A DNA stretch of 64,000 nucleotides, taken from contig NZ_CP040896.1 in NCBI RefSeq assembly GCF_006337165.1, positions 4,340,001 to 4,404,000 of the forward strand, in the 5' to 3' direction. Source of the stretch: Hymenobacter jejuensis. GTDB taxonomy: Bacteria > Bacteroidota > Bacteroidia > Cytophagales > Hymenobacteraceae. Shown piece by piece: positions 15,663-24,138 of the stretch (positions within the stretch are counted from its first letter, which is position 1; every line of letters begins with the position of its first letter). The notes below the pieces were generated by a model. The model was not told the origin of the DNA. It saw only the letters and a program-made list of their open reading frames with translations, and ran no database searches. The translations under genes were made by a program, and so were the position numbers.

Positions 15663-17519
15663 TCATCCGATTTTGGGGGCGGGCGCTTCGAGCTCCTTCT
15701 CCTTGTGCGAGGCAAGTAACCCTTCCGGTACCCATAGTTCGCCGGTCTGCGCGTTCATCAGACCGTTGCGTTCGTCCTCAATATTAGTTGCTTGCGTGTA
15801 AACATCCCCGGCGATGGGGCGCCGCCGCAATTCTTGCTTGAAGCTGCGAATGCGTTCGGTACGCGCTTCCGAATCCAGCGGCCCGCCGTAGTCGGGGAAG
15901 CCGAAGCCCCCCCATTCGCTTACCACCAGGGGCACTTGCTTGCGGTAGAAGAACGGGTCGCCCACCACCAGCGGGAACGCGGCGGTGCCTTCCATCTCGC
16001 CAGCCACCAACCGATCCAGTAGTTCCCGCCACCTGTCTAAGTCGGGTGTGTAGAGATGGGCCGTCAGCAGGTCGGATTTTAGGCGGCCTTCGTAAGAAAT
16101 GTGGTGCCAGCCGTCGTTGTCGATTACCAAAAATTGCGGATACCGAATCTGCATATAGTGGTAAGTATCAACGATATACTTGCGGGTTTCGGGATTGGTA
16201 GCAATGTCCTGGGCGCCCCAGTCTTCGTTGTAGAGGCTCCAGCATACCACCGACGGGTGCGTTTCGATCAGGTCGACCATGCGTAGCAACTCGGCCCGGT
16301 GATTTTCGCGGCTGCGCGGAGTCGAGCTGTGCGGACTCGGCACTTCTACCCACAGCAGCAGGCCCAGCTCATCGGCGAGATTGTATATGCGCGGGTCGAT
16401 GCCGGCAATGTGGACGCGTACGAGGTTGCAACCCAGCTTTTTCATGGCGTACATATGCCGGCGCATCTCCTCGTAAGTGGCGGTGCCAGGCTGGTACAGA
16501 ATGCCGTCGAGGTAGGTCGGCTTGTTGTTGAGGTACACGTAGCGCCCCCGCGATTCAATTTTGCGCAGTCCAAAGTTGGCTTCGATCTGAGCTGCGTAGC
16601 CTTCGGAGTCAATTAATTGAGCAACAAGACGATACAGATTGGGCGCGTCCGGCGACCACAGCCGGGCTCCCGGCAATTCTATCACCACGCGCTGGTAGGT
16701 CTGGCCGGCCTCCAGGCGCATCGGAAAGTCGGAGGTTACCAGGGGTTCCTTGGTAAGAGGCTCGCGGTCAAATACTTGCAATCGGATGGTGTAAGCCCCC
16801 GGATCGTGAATGCGCATGGTAAGGTTGAAACGCACGAGTTGGTCTTCCACCACGCTCACCACGCCCACGCGCGAACGCAAGCGGTTGCGCTCCACCATTT
16901 CTAACCATACGCTGCGTGTGGCGCCGGTATAAGTTTGGTACCAGATGCCGCCGCGTTTGTACACGTGCGACTCCTGTTTGCCACGCGGCGTTTCCGCATC
17001 CATTGTGTCGGCAATGCGCACCGTGAGGCGGTTGCCTAAATGCAGGTACTCTTCTGGAAGCTCATAGGAGAAAGAAGTATACTCTCCGTAATGCACTTCC
17101 TCGCCCTCTATCGTGCTGAGTAAGTGCCCGTTAAGCCAGACGCGGGTTTCGTAGCCACAGGCTCCGAACGTGATCTGAAGCATCGAACAGGCCTGGGGCT
17201 CGTCGCGTTCGGGTAGGTTGAACTCGCGCTCGTACCAGACCACCACTTGGTCTTGCCAGCGGGGACCGCCTTTGGCTTCGGCCATGTGGTCTTCTACGGA
17301 GCCCGGCCACTGCGCAACGTGCTCATAGTCATGGCCTAAGTACCAGCCTTCGCGTAGCCCGCTGTCGTCGGTGTCGATAGCAAAACGCCACTCGCCATCC
17401 AGCAAAATGTGGTTGTTAAGGCGGAGAACCGCCCGGGGCAGCGGATTGACTTCTTCCTCAATGAGGTTTTCTTCCTCTTTGCTGACCGATAAGCCGTAAT
17501 TGGAATGATCGAGATCCAT
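15663..17519 (-). CDS. Glycoside hydrolase family 2 enzyme
   Basis: A 618-residue GH2 protein. Order: sugar-binding jelly-roll (about 30-205), Ig-like domain (about 210-318), TIM barrel (about 320-600). The acid/base motif WSLYNED gives Glu432, and VVSEWGGFG gives the nucleophile Glu535; both are intact. No signal peptide is seen, so it is probably cytoplasmic, acting on imported oligosaccharides; whether beta-galactosidase, -glucuronidase or -mannosidase cannot be told. The start (MDLDHSNYG) is well defined. No SusC/D pair or sugar transporter is adjacent, so it is not in an obvious polysaccharide locus. Confidence 0.9.
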   Translation of the reverse strand: MDLDHSNYGLSVSKEEENLIEEEVNPLPRAVLRLNNHILLDGEWRFAIDTDDSGLREGWYLGHDYEHVAQWPGSVEDHMAEAKGGPRWQDQVVVWYEREFNLPERDEPQACSMLQITFGACGYETRVWLNGHLLSTIEGEEVHYGEYTSFSYELPEEYLHLGNRLTVRIADTMDAETPRGKQESHVYKRGGIWYQTYTGATRSVWLEMVERNRLRSRVGVVSVVEDQLVRFNLTMRIHDPGAYTIRLQVFDREPLTKEPLVTSDFPMRLEAGQTYQRVVIELPGARLWSPDAPNLYRLVAQLIDSEGYAAQIEANFGLRKIESRGRYVYLNNKPTYLDGILYQPGTATYEEMRRHMYAMKKLGCNLVRVHIAGIDPRIYNLADELGLLLWVEVPSPHSSTPRSRENHRAELLRMVDLIETHPSVVCWSLYNEDWGAQDIATNPETRKYIVDTYHYMQIRYPQFLVIDNDGWHHISYEGRLKSDLLTAHLYTPDLDRWRELLDRLVAGEMEGTAAFPLVVGDPFFYRKQVPLVVSEWGGFGFPDYGGPLDSEARTERIRSFKQELRRRPIAGDVYTQATNIEDERNGLMNAQTGELWVPEGLLASHKEKELEAPAPKIG

Positions 17520-17730
17520 GCAAGGTACTTTAAGACAAGGAGTTGCAATAAGTGTTGGAGGCAGTAACTACGTACCGACGGTTGCGTACCTACTTACGCC
17601 CAAATGAGCCGTCTGTTGTACAAACCACCTGCTGAGGGTTGTGTTTTTGGGCGAATCGGAGCGCGAAACCAGCATAGCTCGGCAGCTCGTTAGTAACGAT
17701 GGCAGGCTCCGGAATGATGCGCCAGAGCAT

Positions 17731-17763
17731 AAAAAAAGCCGCCAGCAACAACTGCTGACGGCT
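17731..17763 (-). terminator. Terminator of the 17.8-19.1 kb gene
   Basis: On the minus strand, stem AGCCGUCAGC / GCUGGCGGCU (one G-U pair) is followed by seven U residues. It lies 47 nt after the stop of the upstream minus-strand gene. The rest of 17520-17809 shows no gene. Confidence 0.85.
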
Positions 17764-17809
17764 TATAACGAAGTGTTGGGGCATTTAGCTGCTAAATGCG
17801 CCGAATCGG

Positions 17810-19087
17810 CTAGGTTTTTTGCTTCTTCTTTTTAGCAGCCGGAAAGAGTATGTTGTTGAGTATCAATCGATAACCAGGTGAGTTGGGGTGTAGCGACAAG
17901 TCCGTTGGTTCTTCTTCCACCAAGTGCTGGTAGTCTTCCGGGTCGTGGCCGCCGTAGAACGTCCAAGTGCCTTTGCCCAGGGTGCCGTGCATGTAGCGCA
18001 CCTCACCGGACGCTTTGTTGTCGCCCATAATTACCACATCGGGCTTGATCAGGCTCTTGCGGAAGGCAGTGGTCTGCCCCATAAAGCCTTTGATCGTCTT
18101 CTCGTGGTTCTGGGTCAGCATAGTAGGCACCGGATCGTACTTGGCCGAGAACGTAAAGAGCTGGAAATAATCGTTTTCCTCGTACACGCCGCGCTCGTAA
18201 GGCTGCATGTCGATGTTGGAATACTCGTACTGATAGGGGTCGCGCACGAGCAAAAAATCCTTAAACGCCAGCGTGCGGTTGAAATTCAGCTTCTGCTGCG
18301 CCTGTGGGTCGGAAGGGTCGCCGTCGTACATGCTCTCCACCATGTCCACGCCTAAGCCGGCCAAAGCTATATCATAACTGTCTGTTGCTGAGCACATTGC
18401 AAACATAAAGCCGCCGCCTGCGATGAACTCCTGCATCTTCACAGTCACGGCGCCTTTCATCTGCGACACCTTCGTAAAGCCGTTGCGCTTGGCGGCGGCT
18501 TCGGCATCGCGCTGCTGCTGCTGGTACCACGGACGATTGCGGTAGGAGGCGTAAAACTTGCCGTATTCGCCCGTAAAATCCTCGTGGTGCAAATGCAGCC
18601 AGTCGTACTTAGGAAGGTCGCCGCGCAGCACTTCGTCGTCGTAGATTTGGGTGTACGGGATCTCGGCATACGTCAGCACCATCGTCACGGCGTCGTCCCA
18701 GGGCTGCTTGCCTTTGGGCGTGTACACCGCAATTTTGGGCACTTTCTCCAACTTCATCACGTCCATGTTGGCATTTGGGTCCGCGATTTCCGCCAGAATG
18801 GCGCCGTACTGCGCTTCCGATATTACTTGGTACGTGACGCCGCGCACGGCCAACTCATTTTCGGCCCCCGACACCACCTCAAAGGCGAAAGAACCGCCCC
18901 GGTAATTCAACAGCCAGTCGACTTCGACCTGTTTGCCCAACAGCCAGTAAGCAATGCCGTAGGCTTTGAGGCTTTCTTTTTGCGTCTCATCCATCGGAAT
19001 GAGAACGTGGTTGGCGAAAGCTGCTGCGGGCGCACCGAAGCAGGCGGCGAGCAGCAAAAGGAAAAGCAGAAGTCGCTTCGGGGCCAT
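17810..19087 (-). CDS. Exported protein of the family often mislabelled asparagine synthetase B
   Basis: A 425-residue precursor with a clear signal peptide (MAPKRLLLFLLLLAACFGAP...AFA, residues 1-24). The mature protein starts NHVLIPMDETQKESLKAYGI, a conserved Bacteroidota signature that databases often name asparagine synthetase B, although no glutaminase or PP-loop domain is present. The middle (KIAVYTPKG...TMVLTYAEIPY...LHLHHEDFTG...FMFAMCSATD) looks like a class I glutamine-amidotransferase/ThuA-like alpha-beta fold without a clear catalytic triad. The C-terminus is Lys-rich (AAKKKKQKT). ATG 19087 is chosen because it starts the signal peptide. Function unknown. Confidence 0.8.
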   Translation of the reverse strand: MAPKRLLLFLLLLAACFGAPAAAFANHVLIPMDETQKESLKAYGIAYWLLGKQVEVDWLLNYRGGSFAFEVVSGAENELAVRGVTYQVISEAQYGAILAEIADPNANMDVMKLEKVPKIAVYTPKGKQPWDDAVTMVLTYAEIPYTQIYDDEVLRGDLPKYDWLHLHHEDFTGEYGKFYASYRNRPWYQQQQRDAEAAAKRNGFTKVSQMKGAVTVKMQEFIAGGGFMFAMCSATDSYDIALAGLGVDMVESMYDGDPSDPQAQQKLNFNRTLAFKDFLLVRDPYQYEYSNIDMQPYERGVYEENDYFQLFTFSAKYDPVPTMLTQNHEKTIKGFMGQTTAFRKSLIKPDVVIMGDNKASGEVRYMHGTLGKGTWTFYGGHDPEDYQHLVEEEPTDLSLHPNSPGYRLILNNILFPAAKKKKQKT

Positions 19088-19181
19088 CAGATTCTGCAAT
19101 TGAAAGTGAATAAATCGGAGCCGGCAGAGACAAAGTGAGTAGGCAATTCCTGCTCTTGCGAAGCTGCGTAAGCGGGCTAAA

Positions 19182-19189
19182 CAAATGTA
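19182..19189 (-). promoter_or_regulatory. -7 box for the exported 425-residue protein
   Basis: The minus strand reads TACATTTG, a TAnnTTTG match about 95 nt before the ATG; no good -33 element is seen. Confidence 0.4.
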
Positions 19190-19309
19190 GCGAAACAGCA
19201 CGGGAGTTTTCGGGAAACCGGCTACCTTGCGTCATTAGTCGCTGTTGCTAACGAGGTGATTTGCCCGGCCCAGCGTCTTGCCAACGGTAGAGCGCTGCCA
19301 CCCCCCGCC

Positions 19310-20548
19310 ATGCACTTGCTAGAAAACATTAAGGAGGCTTTCCGTTCCATCAAAAGCAACCTACTGCGTACCGTGCTCACGGGCCTGATCATCGCCCTCG
19401 GCATCACGGCGCTGGTGGGCATCCTGACGGCCATTGACGCGATGAAGTACACGCTCAACGAGACGTTTGCCAGCCTCGGCGCTAACTCCTTCGAAATGAA
19501 GGCCAAAGGGTATACCAACCAGTTCCGAAGAGGCGGGGTACGGGGGAAAGTGTATCCGGCAATCACGTATTTGCAGGCCAAACAATACAAGCGGCAGCTC
19601 GGCGACGAGGCCGAAGTAGGCCTGTCAGCCTTTATTTCGGGGGCCGTGGAGGTAAAGGCCAACGAGAAGAAAACCAACCCAAATATGAGCGTAGTGGCCG
19701 GCGACGAGAACTACCTGCGTATCCAGAACTACAACCTGTCGTCGGGGCGCGCGTTTTCGCCGGCAGAACTGGACAACGGCGCCAACGTAGCCATTGTCGG
19801 GAGCGAGATTAAGGACAAGCTGTTTCCCGGCCTCGACCCCGTTGATAAATACATCTACTTATTGGGTCGGCGTTTTCAAGTGGTAGGACTGCTTGAAAAA
19901 AGCGGTAGCACCATGGGAGGCGGCGGGGCCGATCGGCTGATTCTGATTCCGTTGGAAACCGGCAACCAGATGCCTCGGCAGCGGGCCCTCACCTTTGATA
20001 TCAAGACGGCCGTCAGCAAGCCGGAAAACATGACTTTTGTGATGGGCCAGGCAACGGGCATCATGCGCGCCGTGCGCCACGATGTGCTGGGCCAGGAAGA
20101 CTCCTTCGAAGTGGAAAGCAGCGACTCGCTCTCTTCGAAGCTCGATTCGCTGTCGGGGAATTTCAAGCTCGGTGGCGGCTTGATTGCGTTCATCACGCTG
20201 CTTGGTGCCAGCATCGCCCTAATGAACATCATGCTGGTATCGGTAACGGAGCGCACCCGTGAGATCGGAATCCGGAAGGCACTGGGCGCAACGTCGGTGC
20301 AAATCCGGCAGCAGTTTCTGATCGAAGCCATCGTGATCTGCGTGTTGGGCGGCCTACTCGGCATAATGCTAGGGGTAGGTATTGGCAACAGCGTGTCGCT
20401 GTTTGTGGGCAGCAGCAGCTTTTATGTGCCGTGGCTTTGGATGTCGCTGGGCTTGATCATCTGCGTGTCCGTGGGCTTGGCGTCTGGGTATTATCCAGCC
20501 AGTAAAGCCGCCCAACTTGACCCAATCGAATCGCTGCGCTACGAGTAA
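19310..20548 (+). CDS. ABC transporter permease, MacB/FtsX type
   Basis: A 412-residue inner-membrane protein: one N-terminal TM helix (about 20-42), a periplasmic MacB_PCD domain (about 50-260), and three C-terminal TM helices (about 285-400) with the FtsX motif TERTREIGIRKALGATSVQI. Members couple cytoplasmic ATPase action to lipoprotein or peptide export across the envelope. No ATPase gene is adjacent, so it is an orphan in this window. ATG 19310 (MHLLENIKEAFRSIKSN) matches the usual start of the family; the upstream extension is rejected. Confidence 0.93.
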   Translation: MHLLENIKEAFRSIKSNLLRTVLTGLIIALGITALVGILTAIDAMKYTLNETFASLGANSFEMKAKGYTNQFRRGGVRGKVYPAITYLQAKQYKRQLGDEAEVGLSAFISGAVEVKANEKKTNPNMSVVAGDENYLRIQNYNLSSGRAFSPAELDNGANVAIVGSEIKDKLFPGLDPVDKYIYLLGRRFQVVGLLEKSGSTMGGGGADRLILIPLETGNQMPRQRALTFDIKTAVSKPENMTFVMGQATGIMRAVRHDVLGQEDSFEVESSDSLSSKLDSLSGNFKLGGGLIAFITLLGASIALMNIMLVSVTERTREIGIRKALGATSVQIRQQFLIEAIVICVLGGLLGIMLGVGIGNSVSLFVGSSSFYVPWLWMSLGLIICVSVGLASGYYPASKAAQLDPIESLRYE

Positions 20549-20568
20549 CGCTTGAGTTGAGTAAAGGG

Positions 20569-20598
20569 GAGGCGTCTAAAGACGCGTGCATACGCCTC
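20569..20598. repeat. Small nested palindrome
   Basis: GAGGCGT (20569-20575) pairs with ACGCCTC (20592-20598), enclosing a tighter hairpin GCGTC-TAAA-GACGC. It follows the permease stop and may act as its terminator or be an eroded palindromic element. Confidence 0.5.
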
Positions 20599-20603
20599 GT
20601 CAT

Positions 20604-20735
20604 TTATGCTGCTGTAGGAGCATATTTCTGTTGTTCGTACACACGCCGCCAGTATTGCATCTCTACCACGTACTGGCATCCAAGAGTGTCGATGAACGTT
20701 TGGAACAATGGGTTCGTCCGGTCGCGCCGCAGCAT
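20604..20735 (-). other. Short coding-looking ORF or gene remnant
   Basis: A 43-codon frame from ATG 20735 encoding MLRRDRTNPLFQTFIDTLGC, continuing to a C-terminus rich in Tyr, Trp and Gln (VVEMQYWRRVYEQQKYAPTA). The composition looks like real protein, but the length and the palindromic repeats on both sides suggest a remnant of a longer gene. No family recognised. Confidence 0.25.
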
Positions 20736-20760
20736 TATGCGTCTTTACAACCCTTTTCGT

Positions 20761-20862
20761 CTGTCATCCCGAGTTGTGCGAAGGATCTTCTCCCGCTTAA
20801 AAAAAGGGGCGTCGGTCGGTCATACAACGGGACAAGGTCCTTCGCACAGCTCAGGATGACAG
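20761..20862. repeat. REP/MITE-like palindromic element, family A
   Basis: Two 29-bp arms, 20761-20789 and 20834-20862, are imperfect inverted copies (start CTGTCATCC, core GCGAAGGA), separated by 44 nt. A single arm of the same family is at 41231-41258. No ORF lies inside, so it must be mobilised in trans, if at all. Confidence 0.8.
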
Positions 20863-20996
20863 ATGGGCGCAACGACGCGGTTGGTTAAGGATCGCATCAC
20901 TTTAGCGCCGCTTTCTACAGCCACTCCAACGGAGCAGAGTCAGAGCATTTGCCGTCAGCACTCCGGTGTTTGCCTTCCGAAGAACCGGACTAAAAG

Positions 20997-21343
20997 CTAC
21001 TCTAAGTTAAGCAGCATCGTGTCCTGCCAGACATCCTCGTAGCCTGGCGCAATCAAAAATCGCCAGCCGGGAGGCAAGCCCAGATACCTTAATACCAGTG
21101 GGCTCCACTCCGAAATGTGCGCAATGTGCAGAGGAGCAAAAAAGTCTTCCCGAGTTGAAAACTCCTCGCCCGCCCAGATATACCAGCGGGTGTTTCTCCC
21201 TCCGGTTGCATTCGAAGACCATGAATAGGCATATTTCCCTGCCTGACACTTTCTAAAATGCCAATTTTTAGCCAAACCGGGGTAGGGAAGTATTCCGCCT
21301 CGAATTTGATGCAGACTTGCAGTTGCTCGCTCTCAGAATTCAT
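20997..21343 (-). pseudogene. Immunity protein (Imm33-like), frameshifted
   Basis: Two overlapping frames together form one protein of about 115 residues. Frame 1 from ATG 21343 reads MNSESEQLQVCIKFEAEYF ... LKIGILESVRQGNMPIHGLR, up to EGETP. Adding one base in the GGG run at 21188-21190 joins it to frame 2, WYIWAGEEFSTREDFFAPLH ... LGLPPGWRFLIAPGYEDVW. From memory this is the architecture of Imm33-type immunity proteins of polymorphic toxin systems. No toxin gene is nearby, so it is an orphan. The break may be a real decay mutation or a sequencing error. An alternative join at the A5 run near 21266 would drop the LKIGI...GLR segment, which fits the family. Confidence 0.6.
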
Positions 21344-21467
21344 TGTCTTGTTTTCCCTGTTCGATTTACAAGATCGTTTTATCCCAACGAGGAAATTTAA
21401 GCAGGCCCTTTGCCTATAAATGATTTAGCATAGGAATTTCATTACCCTAAAAATCATGATAATAGTA

Positions 21468-21475
21468 TACATTTG
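21468..21475 (+). promoter_or_regulatory. -7 box of the HTH gene
   Basis: TACATTTG, TAnnTTTG type, 35 nt before the ATG in AT-rich DNA. Confidence 0.5.
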
Positions 21476-21510
21476 CATATAAAACATTTGAAATTAAACA
21501 TTAGGTAATT

Positions 21511-22149
21511 ATGCCTGCTACAGTAGCTGATCGCTTTGCCATTTTGGTTCAGGATCTTGGAATCTCAAAGAACGCTTTTGCAAAATCACTAGGACGCACT
21601 GCAACGGTCATTCAGCACCTCATTGATGGGCGAAATAAGCCAGGATTTGATCTGCTGGAAGTTTTGTTCACAGTTTATCCAAATGTTTCTAAGGATTGGT
21701 TGTTGCTTGGGGTAGGCGAACCGTATATTGATCATTTGAATAATTATCCAAATGATGCAGAAGCAAAGAATCTGCCCACAGCCATTAATAGGCCTTTGAC
21801 ACTACTACCACAGCAAGAACAAAGTGTGCCCACGACTATAGAAAATCGTGAGATACCGAAACCGGAAGCTGCACTTCCGGTTTCGGCGACAATAAATGCT
21901 ACGCCACCTACACCCAGTACAGCGCCAGATCTTTCAGACGCTCAGCGTAGCACAACAGCACCCACTTTACCAATTGCAAGTGCTCCGGCACCTGTCCCTG
22001 GGGCCGACACCAGCTTGCAAGCAGCGCTATATGCTCAGCAGCTTTCACATCAACTGGCTTTGGCCGAGATGCGCAATCAGCACCTCTTGGATCAGCAGCG
22101 GTTGATGCAACAAATGCTGGACCTCATGCAGCGTCAGCTTTCTAAGTAA
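21511..22149 (+). CDS. Helix-turn-helix (XRE-like) DNA-binding protein
   Basis: A 212-residue protein. The N-terminus (residues 5-65; VADRFAILVQDLGISKNAFA, then SLGRTATVIQHLIDGRNKPG) is an XRE/Cro-type HTH followed by a short segment common in such regulators (PNVSKDWLLLGVGEPY). A long Pro/Thr/Ala-rich linker (about 90-165) leads to a C-terminal Gln/Leu-rich helix (about 165-212), probably a coiled coil for oligomerisation. Base composition is more AT-rich than the neighbours, a sign of recent acquisition. It is next to a decayed immunity-like gene and palindromic elements. Target unknown. Confidence 0.75.
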   Translation: MPATVADRFAILVQDLGISKNAFAKSLGRTATVIQHLIDGRNKPGFDLLEVLFTVYPNVSKDWLLLGVGEPYIDHLNNYPNDAEAKNLPTAINRPLTLLPQQEQSVPTTIENREIPKPEAALPVSATINATPPTPSTAPDLSDAQRSTTAPTLPIASAPAPVPGADTSLQAALYAQQLSHQLALAEMRNQHLLDQQRLMQQMLDLMQRQLSK

Positions 22150-22176
22150 CCGAATTAAGCAAGAATGATGTTGGAA

Positions 22177-22224
22177 TATACCCAAAAGGGCCCACTGTAC
22201 ATGCAGTGAGCCCTTTTGGGTATA
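22177..22224. terminator. Strong bidirectional terminator hairpin
   Basis: Arms 22177-22197 and 22204-22224 (TATACCCAAAAGGG at the base) form a stem of about 20 bp with a 6-nt loop. It lies between the convergent HTH and mtaB genes and can serve both. Confidence 0.85.
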
Positions 22225-22247
22225 CGGTTGCTTAGTTTAGTAACTGC

Positions 22248-23579
22248 CTAGTGCTGAAATACTTCCACGCCCATTTCCTCCGCTTCCATAAGGTTCTGGG
22301 GGTTCACGGAGGTGAGGCGTAGGCGCTTCAACTCGCCTACCAACAGCGGATCGTATTTGGCGGCTACGCGGATGTAGTTGGGCGTGAAGCCTTCCATTTG
22401 ACCATTTGTTACATCGTCTTCGAACAACACTTCTGTTTCGAGGCCCGCGTGCTGCTCGTAGAAATAGCGCTTTTTCTTTTCTGAAAGCGAACGCAGCATG
22501 GTGGTACGGCGATGGCGCTCGCCGTCGTGTACGCGGCCGGGCAGGGTAGGCGCCAGCGTATTGCTCCGCTCAGAATAAGGAAATACGTGTAAATAACTGA
22601 TATCCAAATCGTTGAGAAAACGATAGGTTTCCAGGAAATCCTCTTCTGTTTCGCCAGGGAAGCCCACGATCACATCGACCCCGATGCAGGCGTGGGGCAT
22701 CACTTCCTTGATCAGCGCAACGCGCTCGGCGTACAGAGCACGGCGATAGCGGCGGCGCATCAAACCCAGAATCTTATCGGAACCACTCTGCAACGGGATG
22801 TGAAAGTGCGGCATAAAGCGCCGTGACTGTGCCACAAAACGAATAATATCGTCGGTGAGCAAGTTGGGTTCGCAACTGCTGATGCGGAAGCGGTTGATGC
22901 CTTCCACATTGTCCAGGGCCTGCACCAGATCGTAAAAGTTTTCCAGCCGCTCGCGCTCCGGGCCCTGTAGCCCAAAGTCGCCGAGGTTGACGCCGGTCAG
23001 CACGATCTCCTTAACGCCGGTTTCGGCCAGTTTCTCTACCCGTTCCACTACGCTCGCCACGCTACCCGAGCGGCTCTTGCCACGGGCTAGCGGAATGGTG
23101 CAGAAGGAGCATGAATAGTCGCAGCCGTCCTGCACCTTGAGAAACGTGCGCGTGCGGTCGCCGAAGGAATGGGCCGGATGAAACTCAGTGGCTTCGCTGA
23201 TGGGGCTGGCATACACCTGGCCTTTCTCGGGTTTTTCAAAACCGGCCAAAATATCGACCAGCTGAAATTTCTCGGCGGCGCCCAACACGGCGTGCACACC
23301 GGGAATCTCGGCAATATCCTGGGGTTTTAGCTGAGCGTAGCAGCCCACAATGGTCACAAAAGCCTCGGGGTTGTGCTTCAGGGCTTCCTTCACCACTTTG
23401 CGGCATTTGCGATCGGCGTGGTCGGTGACGGAGCAGGTATTGATGACGTAGATGTCGGCTGCGTCCTCGAAGGCTACTTTTTGAAAGCCGCGCTCTTCAA
23501 ACTGCCGACCAATAGCCGACGTTTCGGAGAAGTTGAGCTTGCAGCCCAGGGTGTAAAAGGCAACTGATTTGGTTTCCAT
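22248..23579 (-). CDS. mtaB: MtaB, tRNA t6A37 methylthiotransferase
   Basis: A radical-SAM methylthiotransferase (443 residues) that makes ms2t6A37 in tRNAs reading ANN codons. It shows the MTTase domain (AFYTLGCKLNFSETSAIG; CSVTDHADRKCR; VGCYAQ), the radical-SAM motif DGCDYSCSFCTIPLARGKSR and a C-terminal TRAM domain. The N-terminal CKLNFSE with SVTDHADRKCR distinguishes MtaB from MiaB. ATG 23579 follows a -7 box by 11 nt; the TTG two codons upstream is rejected. Confidence 0.95.
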   Translation of the reverse strand: METKSVAFYTLGCKLNFSETSAIGRQFEERGFQKVAFEDAADIYVINTCSVTDHADRKCRKVVKEALKHNPEAFVTIVGCYAQLKPQDIAEIPGVHAVLGAAEKFQLVDILAGFEKPEKGQVYASPISEATEFHPAHSFGDRTRTFLKVQDGCDYSCSFCTIPLARGKSRSGSVASVVERVEKLAETGVKEIVLTGVNLGDFGLQGPERERLENFYDLVQALDNVEGINRFRISSCEPNLLTDDIIRFVAQSRRFMPHFHIPLQSGSDKILGLMRRRYRRALYAERVALIKEVMPHACIGVDVIVGFPGETEEDFLETYRFLNDLDISYLHVFPYSERSNTLAPTLPGRVHDGERHRRTTMLRSLSEKKKRYFYEQHAGLETEVLFEDDVTNGQMEGFTPNYIRVAAKYDPLLVGELKRLRLTSVNPQNLMEAEEMGVEVFQH

Positions 23580-23590
23580 AAGCAAGACCG

Positions 23591-23598
23591 CAAAGATA
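23591..23598 (-). promoter_or_regulatory. mtaB -7 box
   Basis: The minus strand has TATCTTTG, TAnnTTTG type, 11 nt before the ATG, predicting a leader of only a few nucleotides. Confidence 0.55.
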
Positions 23599-23701
23599 CA
23601 GCTTCACGGAGTTTAAAAGTTTCCAAGTCGGCCGGATAAAGTGGGGAAACCAAGTGCACCGTAAGCATCCCTTGGCTTTTACCAAAATGCGCGTATGAAA
23701 A

Positions 23702-24073
23702 TTACGCCGCCGGCAGTTGCAGGCGCTCGGTTACGCGCTGCATCAAGCTGGGTAAGGTTAGCTGGTCAAGCTCGGTTTTAGATAAGAAGAGCTCCCAGTC
23801 TTGAGGCGATGTTTGGCTGAAGACTGCGGGCAGGGGGTGATGCCGCAACTGCGGAAAAGCCTTCAGAAACTCATCGCGGTGCAGAAACTGCGTTTTTACG
23901 GGTAACGCCTGGAGATACTGCTTCCAATCGGTCCGCATGCCGACGGTGCCGTAGGTGATGCCGCACAGAGAGCAGGGATACGTGCGGGGCGAGAGAATCT
24001 TGTGAAACGTGTCCAGCAAGCCGTTCGCCAGTCCGGAGTCGGCGTTATAGACGAAAAGCAGCTGCTGAGTCAT
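23702..24073 (-). CDS. Conserved small protein, sometimes labelled GTPase
   Basis: A 123-residue cytoplasmic protein starting LLFVYNADSGLANGLLDTFH and containing YPCSLCGITYGTVGMRTDWK, the signature of a Bacteroidota/Proteobacteria family that databases call GTPase without any G motif being visible here. The CxxC suggests a metal or redox site. Role unknown. It is flanked on its 5' side by a copy of the 23-bp palindrome, 7 nt upstream of the ATG. Confidence 0.7.
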   Translation of the reverse strand: MTQQLLFVYNADSGLANGLLDTFHKILSPRTYPCSLCGITYGTVGMRTDWKQYLQALPVKTQFLHRDEFLKAFPQLRHHPLPAVFSQTSPQDWELFLSKTELDQLTLPSLMQRVTERLQLPAA

Positions 24074-24079
24074 TTATAT

Positions 24080-24102
24080 AAGTATTTGATTGTCAAATGC
24101 TT
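24080..24102. repeat. 23-bp palindrome, copy 3 (2 mismatches)
   Basis: It deviates at positions 13 and 20. It lies in the 65-nt gap between two minus-strand genes. Confidence 0.8.
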
Positions 24103-24138
24103 AAAAAGTAATGGTTTTGAGGTTTTCGCATCAACCTT

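Noticed and set aside
21250..21275. Joining the Imm33-like frames at the A5 run near 21266
   Set aside because: That join would skip the LKIGILESVRQGN...HGLR segment that fits the family; the GGG run at 21188 gives a better protein.
22591..22613. Site in mtaB with four mismatches to the palindrome
   Set aside because: It encodes the conserved DISYLHVF segment, so the protein explains the sequence.
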